A DNA stretch of 64,000 bases, taken from the NCBI GenBank assembly GCA_016793805.1, contig JAEUIZ010000031.1:83156-147155 (forward strand), written 5' to 3'. Below the pieces are notes generated by a model that worked only from the letters and a program-made list of their open reading frames with translations, was not told the origin of the DNA and did not search any database. The stretch's first letter is position 1. Each line of letters opens with the position of its first letter. A program made the position numbers and the translations under genes. The stretch comes from Phycisphaerae bacterium (lineage in GTDB: Bacteria > Planctomycetota > Phycisphaerae > Phycisphaerales > UBA1924). Shown piece after piece: positions 9,302 through 16,716 of the stretch.

Positions 9302-9813
9302 GCGTGCGCACGATGCCGGAGGTGCGGGCGAGGGACGCGGCGGCGGCGGACCGGCTCGAGGCGTCGCTGGCGGGGCTGGTGGCGGCGCACGAGGAGTTGC
9401 TGGACGCGACGCGGGCTCACCGGGAGGCACTCTCGCGGGCGGATCGGGTGGCGCTGGCGCGGTGCGTGGAGCGTGAGACGGAGATCCTGCAGCGGATCGC
9501 GGGGCACGAAGAGTCGCGGCGGTTGGCGCTGGCGGAACTGGGCGTGCCGGGGGCGATGCTGGAGCGGGTGGCGACCGCGGTGCCGGAGGAGAGGCGGGAA
9601 CGGGTTCGGGCGCTGGGGGAGCGGCTTCGGGGATTGCTCGGGACGCTGGGGCGCGAGGCGCGGGTGGTTCGAACGGCGTCGGCGGCGCTGCTGCGGCACA
9701 TGGACGGGATGGTGCAGCAGGTGGCGCGGGCGCTGGACGCGACGGGGGTGTACGGGCGGCAGGGGCGGGTGTCGGCAACGCCGATCCGCAGCGGGCTGGA
9801 CGTGGTGATGTGA
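9298..9813 (+). CDS. flgN: FlgN-like flagellar export chaperone
   Basis: The 171-residue protein is almost all alpha-helical and charged, with long stretches such as LVAAHEELLDATRAHREAL and a C-terminal amphipathic helix LLRHMDGMVQQVARALDA, followed by a short tail ending in TGVYGR...MR-like residues. Its position immediately before flgK and flgL, and the helical pattern, fit FlgN, the chaperone that delivers the two hook-filament junction proteins to the export gate. Sequence identity in this family is low, so context carries much of the call. Its start overlaps the previous stop (ATGA). Confidence 0.72.
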   Translation: MSVRTMPEVRARDAAAADRLEASLAGLVAAHEELLDATRAHREALSRADRVALARCVERETEILQRIAGHEESRRLALAELGVPGAMLERVATAVPEERRERVRALGERLRGLLGTLGREARVVRTASAALLRHMDGMVQQVARALDATGVYGRQGRVSATPIRSGLDVVM

Positions 9814-9826
9814 ACGGAGGCGGACC

Positions 9827-11551
9827 GTGGGACTGACCAGCGCGATGAACATCGGGGCGTCGGGGCTGACGGCGAGCCAACTGGCGATCCAGGTGACGGG
9901 GAACAACCTGGCGAACGCGGCGACGCCCGGCTATTCGCGGCAGGTGGCGATTCTTGCGCCCTCGCGGACGCAGATGATCGGGTGCCTGTCGCTGGGGACG
10001 GGGGTGACGCTGGAGCAGGTCCGTCGGCAGGTGGACGAGGCGCTGCAGTCGCGGGTTCGGGACGGGATCTCGAACGAGGCCGGGGCGGGGCAGGAGTTCG
10101 CCACGCTCGCGGGGATCGAGGGCGTGCTGGGCGAGATGGGGAACGGGGACCTGTCGAGCGAGTTGACGGCGTTCTTCAACTCGTGGTCGGAGCGGGCGAA
10201 CCAGACGAAGTCGTCGGCGGTGGTGGTGCAGCAGGGCGTGCGGCTCGCGCAATACCTGCAACGGCTTCGCGGGGACGTGCTCAACCAGCGCGAGCAGATC
10301 GACCGGCAACTCTCGGCGCAGGCGGCGGCGGCGGACGGGCTGCTCGAGAAGATCGCGGGGTTGAACCGGTCGATCGCGGAGGCCGGGATGGGCGGAGGGG
10401 GAACGCTGCGGGACCAGCGGGACGTGGCGCTGGCGGAACTGGCGTCGCTGATGGACGTGACGGCGGTGGAGCAGTCGAACGGGACGGTGAACGTGCTGTC
10501 GGGCTCGACGCCGCTGGTCTTGGGGGGCAGGTCGCGGGGGCTGGAACTGACGACGCGGGCGGGGTCCAAGGGGCTGGAGGTCGGGCTGTCGGTTCGGGAG
10601 GACGGGGAGACGCTGGCGGTGTCGTCGGGGAGCCTGGGGGCGCTGGTGTCGCAGCGGTCGGGGACGATCGACGGGCTGGTGACGACGCTGGACCGCGTGG
10701 CGGCGGCGCTGATCCACGAGGTGAACGCGATCCACTCGACGGGGACGAACGCGGGCGGGCTCGTGCGGGCGACGGGGACGGTGGGCGTGCCGACGGGGGA
10801 CCGGACGCTGGCGATGAACGACCCGAGGAACGGGACGTGCGCCGGGCTGCGGTATCCGCCGCGGGACGGGGGGTTCACGGTGGAGGTGCGCGGGCCCGGT
10901 GGCGCGCGGCAGACGGTGCGGATCGACATGGACTGCGACGGGCGAGACGCGGGCGGGGCGGTGGGGTATGGGGACGACACGTCGATCGAGGACATCCGGG
11001 CGGCCCTGGACGCGATCGACGGGGTGTCGGCGACGTTCACGGCGGACGGGCGGCTGGACATCCGGGCGGACGCGGGGTTCTCGTTCTCGTTCGCGGATGA
11101 TTCATCGGGGGTGCTGGCGGCGCTGGGGGTGAACTCGTACTTCACGGGGCAGGACGCGTCGGACATCGGGGTGCGCGCGGACCTGACGGAGACGCCGGAG
11201 TTGCTGGTGGTGGGGCGGATGGTGAACGGGGTGCTGGACGAGGGGGCCGGGGCGCGTGCGGTGGCGGGGTTGCGGGACGCGGGGATCGGGTCGCTGGGGG
11301 GTCGGTCGATCACGGCGTCGTGGACGGACGCGGTGCAGGGTCTTGGGGTTCGGACGGACGCGGCGGCCTCGAACGCGGAGGCGGCGCGGGCGGTTCGCGA
11401 GGCGCTGGAGGCGCAGCGGCAGTCGGTGAGCGGGGTGAACATCGACGAGGAGACGGTGAACCTGCTGACGTACCAGCGGCAGTATCAGGCGTCGGCGCGG
11501 CTGATCACGGTCGTGGACCAGTTGACGCAGGAACTGCTGTCGATCGTGTGA
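9827..11551 (+). CDS. flgK: Flagellar hook-associated protein 1
   Basis: The 574-residue protein begins at GTG with GGAGG 6 bases upstream. The N-terminus is typical (MNIGASGLTASQLAIQVTGNNLANAATPGYSRQ) and the C-terminus has the D0 signature GVNIDEETVNLLTYQRQYQASARLITVVDQL. The centre (~345-465) holds an IN-motif-like beta module (GGFTVEVRGPGG...TSIEDIRAALDAIDGVSATFTADGRLDI) also seen in the FlgL and flagellins here. It forms the first hook-filament junction layer. It is followed after 10 bases by flgL. Confidence 0.95.
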   Translation: MGLTSAMNIGASGLTASQLAIQVTGNNLANAATPGYSRQVAILAPSRTQMIGCLSLGTGVTLEQVRRQVDEALQSRVRDGISNEAGAGQEFATLAGIEGVLGEMGNGDLSSELTAFFNSWSERANQTKSSAVVVQQGVRLAQYLQRLRGDVLNQREQIDRQLSAQAAAADGLLEKIAGLNRSIAEAGMGGGGTLRDQRDVALAELASLMDVTAVEQSNGTVNVLSGSTPLVLGGRSRGLELTTRAGSKGLEVGLSVREDGETLAVSSGSLGALVSQRSGTIDGLVTTLDRVAAALIHEVNAIHSTGTNAGGLVRATGTVGVPTGDRTLAMNDPRNGTCAGLRYPPRDGGFTVEVRGPGGARQTVRIDMDCDGRDAGGAVGYGDDTSIEDIRAALDAIDGVSATFTADGRLDIRADAGFSFSFADDSSGVLAALGVNSYFTGQDASDIGVRADLTETPELLVVGRMVNGVLDEGAGARAVAGLRDAGIGSLGGRSITASWTDAVQGLGVRTDAAASNAEAARAVREALEAQRQSVSGVNIDEETVNLLTYQRQYQASARLITVVDQLTQELLSIV

Positions 11552-11561
11552 GGATGAAGCC

Positions 11562-13595
11562 ATGAGCGGGATGCCGATCGGACGCGTGACGAACCTCCTG
11601 ACAGCCGGGGCGGCGCTGTCGAACCTGGGGCGGACGAACCTGGCGCTGTACCGGTTGCAGCAGCAGATGGCGTCCGGGGTGGCGGTGGGGCGGTTCAGCG
11701 ACGACGCGGTGAAGGCTGCGGTGATCTCGGTGCTGGACGAGCGGCTGGAGCGGTCGGCGCAGACGAGGCGGAACCTGGACCACGCGGAGGCGTCGCTCAA
11801 TGTGCTGGACGCGGCGCTGGGCGAGGCGAACGAGACGATGCTGGAGGCCAAGAGCATCGCGAGCGCGCAGGTGGGTCTGGGGTCGTCGGCGGAGGAGCGT
11901 CGGAGCCAGGCGGAGGTGGTGAACTCGCTGATCCAGGGGATGCTGGGGATCGCGAATCGGCAGGGCGTGGCGGGATCGGTGTTCGGGGGGAGCACGCCGG
12001 GGCGTCCGGCGGTGGAGGCGCTCTACAGCGGGTATCGGTACGTGGGGCAGGGGTCGGGGCTGGTGACGGACACGGGGCTGGGGGTGCCGATCACGATCGG
12101 TGGGGCGAACCCGGTCGGGCGGGTGTCGGCGCGGGTTCGTGGGGACGTGGACCTGAATCCGGCGCTGACGCTGGACACGCGGATCGCGGACCTCGGCGGG
12201 GCGCGGGGGGTGGGGGTGACGCTGGGTCAGGTGGAGTTCTCGTTCGATGGCGGGCCGCGGACGGCGGTGGACCTGTCGGGGGCGGACACCGTGGGGGACG
12301 TGGTGCTGGCGTTGACGCACGCGATCCGGGACTACGAGACAGCCCAGCAGGTGACGATCCTGGGCGCGGGCGGGGTTTCGATCGATGGCGGGGCGATCTC
12401 GATCGACGTGGCGCCGGCGGATTCGGGGCCGAACCCGGAGTTGCGGTTCTTTGATGTGACCGGGGCGACGACGGCGGCGGACCTTGGGCTGGCGGGCGAT
12501 CCGCCGATGATGTTCGAGGACGGGGTGAGTGCGGGGTTGGAGTTGGACGCGCGGGTGACGTGGCGGACGCCGGTGTCGGCGTTGCGGGGCGTGACGGGGC
12601 CGCTGGGGAAGATCCGCGTGTCGAGCCTGGGGCAGACGCGGGAGGTGGATCTGTCGGGTGCGGCGACGCTGGGGGACGTGCGGAACCTGATCGAGGGGAC
12701 GGGTCTGGGGTTGCGGGTCGGGCTGACGCGGACGGGGATCGAGGTGATCAACGAGGTGGCGGCCGGTCGCGGGCAGGGGCTGTCGATCTCGGAGGTGAGC
12801 GGGGAGAATCTGACGGCGACGCGGCTGGGGATTCGGACGCTGTCGGGCACGACGCGGATCGCGGAATTCAACGATGGTCGCGGGGTGTCGATCGCCACGG
12901 GCGGGACGAACCCGACCTCGGGGCTCCCGGACCCGGCTCTGGACACGGACTTTGAGGTGCGGTTGGGGGACGGGCGGACGTTCACGGTGGACCTTCGGCC
13001 TCAGGACATGGCGACGGTGCGGACGGTGCTGGACCGGATCAACGCGGAGGCCGCGGCGGCGGGGATCACGGTGCCCGGGGACTTCGAGGCGGGCCTGTCG
13101 GACGGGTCGAATGGGATCGAGTTGAGGCAGAACTCGGGGTTCGCGGGGGCGATCACCGTGGGGGTGAAGAACAACTCGCCGGCGGCGGAGCAGTTGGGGT
13201 TGCTCGGCGGGAGTTACGCGAGCGGCAGATTCCGCGCGGAGGATCGCGCAACGGTGCGCGTGGACAACGTGTTCACGCGGCTGATCGATCTCCGTGATGC
13301 GCTCCTGGGGAACGACACGGTTGGCATCACGGTTGCGGGAGAGCGGCTGGAAGAGTCGGTGGACGGGCTCGCGCAGACGCGGGCGCTGGTCGGCGGGTAT
13401 GGGAAGCGCGTCGAGGACGCGCAGCGGCGTCAGGAGGACCTGGACGTGTTGGACGAGACGACGCGGAGCCAGTTGCGGGACGTGGACTACACGGAGGCGG
13501 CGGTGACGTTGAGTTTGCTGCAGACGCAGTTGCAGGCGGGATTGGCGACGACGGCGCAGTCGTTGTCGCGGAGTTTGCTGGACTTCCTGGGCTAG
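11562..13595 (+). CDS. flgL: Flagellar hook-associated protein 3, oversized
   Basis: The 677-residue protein has a flagellin-like D0/D1 N-terminus (RLQQQMASGVAVGRFSDDA, usual FlgL context) and a C-terminus with QRRQEDLDVLDETTRSQLRDVDYTEAAVTLSLLQTQLQAGL. FlgL is usually ~300-400 residues; the extra length is about three successive IN-motif-like beta modules between ~220 and ~560 (for example VEFSFDGGPRTAVDLSGADT and EVRLGDGRTFTVDLRPQDM). The larger surface domain may be exposed at the junction. It ends 130 bases before fliW. Confidence 0.9.
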   Translation: MSGMPIGRVTNLLTAGAALSNLGRTNLALYRLQQQMASGVAVGRFSDDAVKAAVISVLDERLERSAQTRRNLDHAEASLNVLDAALGEANETMLEAKSIASAQVGLGSSAEERRSQAEVVNSLIQGMLGIANRQGVAGSVFGGSTPGRPAVEALYSGYRYVGQGSGLVTDTGLGVPITIGGANPVGRVSARVRGDVDLNPALTLDTRIADLGGARGVGVTLGQVEFSFDGGPRTAVDLSGADTVGDVVLALTHAIRDYETAQQVTILGAGGVSIDGGAISIDVAPADSGPNPELRFFDVTGATTAADLGLAGDPPMMFEDGVSAGLELDARVTWRTPVSALRGVTGPLGKIRVSSLGQTREVDLSGAATLGDVRNLIEGTGLGLRVGLTRTGIEVINEVAAGRGQGLSISEVSGENLTATRLGIRTLSGTTRIAEFNDGRGVSIATGGTNPTSGLPDPALDTDFEVRLGDGRTFTVDLRPQDMATVRTVLDRINAEAAAAGITVPGDFEAGLSDGSNGIELRQNSGFAGAITVGVKNNSPAAEQLGLLGGSYASGRFRAEDRATVRVDNVFTRLIDLRDALLGNDTVGITVAGERLEESVDGLAQTRALVGGYGKRVEDAQRRQEDLDVLDETTRSQLRDVDYTEAAVTLSLLQTQLQAGLATTAQSLSRSLLDFLG

Positions 13596-13664
13596 CGCCC
13601 GGCGGGTCTGATTGAACGGCACCGACGCTCTCCACGGCCTGGGGAGCGGAAGGACAGGAGGTCG

Positions 13665-13682
13665 CCCGGCGAAGGAGCCGGG
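13665..13682 (+). promoter_or_regulatory. GGA-loop hairpin in the fliW leader (candidate CsrA site)
   Basis: A 6-bp stem CCCGGC/GCCGGG closes a GAAGGA hexaloop, 43 bases before the fliW ATG. CsrA family proteins bind GGA presented in RNA hairpin loops. The location in the flgL-fliW gap supports a regulatory role, but GGA is frequent in such GC-rich DNA. Confidence 0.45.
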
Positions 13683-13725
13683 ACGCATCCGGTGTGAGGA
13701 AGGCCGCGTGGATCGGAGTGCGCCG

Positions 13726-14172
13726 ATGGACGTTCGGACGACACGATTCGGGGTGATCCAGATCGCGGAGGACCGCGTGATCACCTTCCCGAAGGGGCTT
13801 CTTGGGTTTCCGCAGGCGACGCGGTACTGCCTGCTGGAGCCGGGCGACGACTCGGCGTTTTTCTGGCTGCAGTCCCTGGACCAGCCATCGCTGGCGTTCG
13901 TCGTGACGGACCCGACGTTCTTCGTGAAGGACTACTCGGTGCCGATCCGGACGGAGCAGATGGGGGACCTGGGCCTGGAGCGTCTGGACGACGCGCAGGT
14001 GTTCGTGATCGTGAACAAGGTGGACGGGCACCTGACGGGGAACCTGCAGGGCCCGCTGGTGGTGAACACCTTGAGCCGACAGGGCGAGCAGATGGTGCTG
14101 GCGGAGAAGCGGTGGACGACGCGGCACGTGCTGATGCGGGTGACGGAGCCGGCGCGGGCGGCATCGGCGTAG
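13726..14172 (+). CDS. fliW: Flagellar assembly factor FliW
   Basis: The 148-residue protein has the FliW landmarks: [40 protein letters not shown] and [16 protein letters not shown]. The start MDVRTTRFG is the family start; a longer frame upstream is non-homologous. In Bacillus, FliW binds either flagellin or CsrA: free flagellin releases FliW to bind and block CsrA, which then frees flagellin mRNA. Adjacency to csrA and four flagellins here makes the same partner switch very likely. Confidence 0.94.
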   Translation: MDVRTTRFGVIQIAEDRVITFPKGLLGFPQATRYCLLEPGDDSAFFWLQSLDQPSLAFVVTDPTFFVKDYSVPIRTEQMGDLGLERLDDAQVFVIVNKVDGHLTGNLQGPLVVNTLSRQGEQMVLAEKRWTTRHVLMRVTEPARAASA

Positions 14173-14192
14173 GGGGGGATCGAGGGACGGGA

Positions 14193-14209
14193 GCGACCCG
14201 GAGGGTCGC
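14193..14209 (+). promoter_or_regulatory. GGA-loop hairpin 1 in the csrA leader
   Basis: A perfect 7-bp stem GCGACCC/GGGTCGC closes the loop GGA itself. It lies about 80 bases upstream of the csrA ATG, in the 115-base fliW-csrA gap, and is followed at once by a second such hairpin. Confidence 0.5.
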
Positions 14210-14211
14210 GG

Positions 14212-14230
14212 TCGGGGCGGACGGCCCCGA
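14212..14230 (+). promoter_or_regulatory. GGA-loop hairpin 2 in the csrA leader
   Basis: A perfect 7-bp stem TCGGGGC/GCCCCGA closes the loop GGACG. Only 2 bases separate it from hairpin 1. Two GGA loops side by side fit one CsrA dimer bridging both sites; a further GGA overlaps the csrA start (ACGGATG). Confidence 0.5.
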
Positions 14231-14287
14231 GTCTGGCGGCGTAGCGGCGGACAGCCCGCGCCCCGGCAGCAAGGAAGGAGCCGACGG

Positions 14288-14668
14288 ATGCTGGTGCTCT
14301 CACGTCAGCGCGACGAGACGATCATGATCGGGGACGAGATCGAGATCACGGTCGTCGACATCCGGGGCGACAAGGTTCGCCTGGGGATCACGGCGCCGAC
14401 GCGGATCGCCGTTCACCGCAAGGAGGTCTACGAGGCCATCAAGCGGGAGAACGAGCAGGCGGCGCAGTTGGACGGGCGGACCCCGCTCTCGGGCGGGGAC
14501 CTGGACGTGATCCGGCGGACGATCGCGCCCGGGCCCGCGCGGAACAAGCCCGGCCGGGCGGCGGAACTGGCGGCGGCGCCGGTGCCCAAGCCCAACGGGG
14601 TGGCGGGCGGGCCGGGGGCCAAGGGGGCCACGGGCCCGACGACGAGCGAAGGACGAGTGACGGCGTAG
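14288..14668 (+). CDS. csrA: CsrA-type RNA-binding translational regulator with C-terminal extension
   Basis: Residues 1-55 are a canonical Csr[37 protein letters not shown], then [16 protein letters not shown]. The dimer binds GGA in mRNA hairpins, usually hiding the ribosome site. Ordinary CsrA has 60-75 residues; this one has 126, with a ~65-residue Ala/Pro/Gly-rich tail of no recognisable fold. The ribosome site AAGGAAGGAG is 8-9 bases before the ATG. It sits between fliW and flagellin 1, and its own leader carries candidate CsrA sites, which suggests autoregulation. Confidence 0.94.
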   Translation: MLVLSRQRDETIMIGDEIEITVVDIRGDKVRLGITAPTRIAVHRKEVYEAIKRENEQAAQLDGRTPLSGGDLDVIRRTIAPGPARNKPGRAAELAAAPVPKPNGVAGGPGAKGATGPTTSEGRVTA

Positions 14669-14731
14669 GGACACTGGATCGAGGACGCCCCCGCGAGGGG
14701 CAGCAGACGCCGACGGGGTCGGCGGGCGGGC

Positions 14732-14749
14732 GCAATCACGGAGGATTGC
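14732..14749 (+). promoter_or_regulatory. SD-sequestering GGA-loop hairpin of flagellin 1 (candidate CsrA switch)
   Basis: A perfect 6-bp stem GCAATC/GATTGC closes the hexaloop ACGGAG. The ribosome site GGAGG begins inside that loop and the ATG follows the stem by 4 bases. GGA in a hexaloop overlapping the Shine-Dalgarno is the textbook arrangement for CsrA repression. The upstream neighbour is csrA itself. Confidence 0.65.
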
Positions 14750-14753
14750 CGAC

Positions 14754-16328
14754 ATGGGCCGGATCAACACGAACATCCCGAGTTTGGTTGCCCGAGCGAA
14801 CCTGAACCGCAGCAGCAACGAGTTGGAGATGCGACTGAACCGCCTCTCCACCGGGCTGCGGATCGTGCGCGGGGCGGACGACCCGGCGGGCCTGATCATC
14901 TCGGAGCGGTTGCGCTCGGACATCAAGGGCACGGACCAGGGCGTGAAGAACTCGGAGCGGGCGTCGTCGGTGATCGCGACGGCCGAGGGGGCGCTGGCGG
15001 AGGTGAGCGACCTCCTGAACTCGATCCGGGCGCTGATCGTCGAGGCGGCCAACACGGGCGCGAACTCGGCGGAGGAGCGGGCCGCGAACCAGTTGCAGAT
15101 CGACTCGGCGATCGACTCGATCACGCGGATCTCGAACACGGCGAGTTTCGGCGGGCTCAAACTGCTCAACGGGTCGCTGGACTACAACCTCTCGGGGCTG
15201 GCGACGTCGGCGATCTCCAAGGCGCAGGTCTTCGGCGCGAGTTTCATCGGGACGACGCGGCTTCAGGTGGACGTGGACGTGCTGGGGTCGGCGCAGACTG
15301 GGGCGCTCTACCTCCGCGGGGACTACTCGTACGCGCCGGCGGGGAACGGGACGTTCCTGTCGAGCATGACGCTGCGGGTGGCCGGGCCGCGGGGCGTGAC
15401 GGAGGTGGTGGTGCAGTCGGGCGCGTCGCTGGCGTCGCTGGTGACGGCGATCAACCGGGTGGCGTCGCTGACGGGCGTGCGGGCGGAGCAACTCAACGGC
15501 GCGGACATCACGTCGGGCCTGGTGTTCCGATCGGAGGGGTACGGGTCGAACGCGTTCGTGTCGGTCGAGCGCATCGGGGGCCCGTCGAACCCGGCGAACA
15601 GTTCGTTCCACACGTTCCAACTGGCGAACAACGGGCAGGTGCCGTCGTACCCCCCATTCGCGTGGGCGACGATGATCACGGCGGGGCTGCTGACGGAGGC
15701 GAACCGGGACGCCGGGCGGGACGTGTCGGCGCTGGTGAACGGGACGCTGGCGACGGGCGACGGGCTGACGGTCTCGATCAACTCGCCCGCGCTCTCGCTG
15801 AAGATGCTGCTGAACACGGACTTTGCGACGGACCCGACGGCGACGCCGACGAGTTTCACGATCACCGGGGGCGGGGCGCTCTTCCAACTCGGCCCGGTGG
15901 TGACGGCGCAGCAGCAGACGAACGTCGGGGTGCAGTCGGTGGCGGCGTCGAACCTGGGCGGGACGCTGATCAACGGGGCGCTGGAGTTCCTCAGTTCGCT
16001 CAAGAGCGGTCAGGCGAACAGCATCCAGGAGAGTTTCAAGCGGAACGACTACACCGCGGCGAGTTCGATCCTCGAGTCGGCGATCGACGAGGTCTCGATC
16101 GTCCGCGGGCGGCTCGGGGCGTTCGAGCGGAACGTGCTGCAGACCAACGTGCGGTCGCTGCAGGCGGCCTTCGAGAACCTGTCGGCGAGCGAGAGCAAGA
16201 TCCGCGACTCGGACTTCGCGGCCGAGACCAGCGCGCTGACACGGGCGCAGATCCTGCAGTCGGCGGGCACGAGCGTGCTGGCGCTGGCGAACCAGGCGTC
16301 GCAGACGGTGCTGCAGTTGCTCGGGTAG
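14754..16328 (+). CDS. Flagellin 1 (divergent copy)
   Basis: The 524-residue flagellin has conserved D0/D1 ends: N-terminal GRINTNIPSLVARANLNRSS through RLSTGLRIVRGADDPAGLI, and C-terminal VRGRLGAFERNVLQTNVRSL with QILQSAGTSVLALANQASQ. The middle ~200 residues differ strongly from flagellins 2-4, including a Tyr-containing insert (YSYAPAGNGTF). It begins 85 bases after csrA and shares no obvious sigma-28 box, so it may be read with fliW-csrA. This copy could be a minor or hook-proximal filament subunit; that is inference. Confidence 0.93.
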   Translation: MGRINTNIPSLVARANLNRSSNELEMRLNRLSTGLRIVRGADDPAGLIISERLRSDIKGTDQGVKNSERASSVIATAEGALAEVSDLLNSIRALIVEAANTGANSAEERAANQLQIDSAIDSITRISNTASFGGLKLLNGSLDYNLSGLATSAISKAQVFGASFIGTTRLQVDVDVLGSAQTGALYLRGDYSYAPAGNGTFLSSMTLRVAGPRGVTEVVVQSGASLASLVTAINRVASLTGVRAEQLNGADITSGLVFRSEGYGSNAFVSVERIGGPSNPANSSFHTFQLANNGQVPSYPPFAWATMITAGLLTEANRDAGRDVSALVNGTLATGDGLTVSINSPALSLKMLLNTDFATDPTATPTSFTITGGGALFQLGPVVTAQQQTNVGVQSVAASNLGGTLINGALEFLSSLKSGQANSIQESFKRNDYTAASSILESAIDEVSIVRGRLGAFERNVLQTNVRSLQAAFENLSASESKIRDSDFAAETSALTRAQILQSAGTSVLALANQASQTVLQLLG

Positions 16329-16414
16329 CCCGCAGCGGCGGACGGCGCGCCCGCGGCTCGGGACCGATGAGGAGTCCGAGAGCCGGTAGGGCCTAGAACA
16401 CGGGACCATCCACA

Positions 16415-16455
16415 GCCCGCCTTGACGCGAGAGCGCGTCGGGGCGGGCGTTCTGC
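16415..16455 (+). terminator. Candidate terminator after flagellin 1
   Basis: A GCCCGCC/GGCGGGC stem (16415-16421 with 16442-16448) encloses a second short stem GACGCG/CGCGTC and is followed by a weak GTTCTG tail. It lies ~87 bases past the flagellin 1 stop. The 388-base gap to flagellin 2 otherwise holds only the promoter and leader signals listed separately. Confidence 0.4.
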
Positions 16456-16592
16456 TGCGCGCGCGGCGCGTGGGAGGCCGGGGCGCGGCGCCGGGCCGTC
16501 CGAGTACCACGAGCGCGAGTCGTTACCGGAGCGGGCGGACGGCGCAGACGCTACGGGCGGCCTGCGTGCCGGGTGCGGGCGCCGGGGCGTGC

Positions 16593-16620
16593 TGAATCGA
16601 GCGTTGGGGGGGTCCGATCG
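16593..16620 (+). promoter_or_regulatory. Sigma-28-like promoter of flagellin 2
   Basis: TGAA, 16 bases, then TCCGATCG resembles the flagellar sigma (FliA) pattern TAAA-N15-GCCGATAA. The same layout and near-identical -10 box precede flagellins 3 and 4. It leaves a ~90-base leader before the ATG at 16717. Confidence 0.45.
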
Positions 16621-16632
16621 AACGTGCGACCC

Positions 16633-16650
16633 GCCGGTACGGATGCCGGC
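16633..16650 (+). promoter_or_regulatory. GGA-loop hairpin in the flagellin 2 leader
   Basis: Stem GCCGG/CCGGC, extendable by a T-G pair, presents the hexaloop ACGGAT. GTACGGATG here is close to the CsrA consensus RUACARGGAUGU minus two bases. A second GGA lies in the ribosome site AACGGAGGT just before the start. Confidence 0.5.
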
Positions 16651-16716
16651 CACGCGTGGGCGTGGATGGGGTAGGGGGCGTGCCCCGAGCGGCGCGCAGG
16701 CGAAACGGAGGTCGGC

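Noticed and set aside
6203..10735. A 4.5-kb open frame on the minus strand opposite the end of xseA through flgK
   Set aside because: It overlaps well-recognised genes in other frames and its product is a low-complexity Arg/Pro-rich chain, as expected for antisense frames in very GC-rich DNA.
16329..16716. A short gene in the 388-base gap between flagellins 1 and 2
   Set aside because: No frame has a ribosome site plus a plausible protein; the gap is accounted for by a terminator-like hairpin, promoter box and leader.
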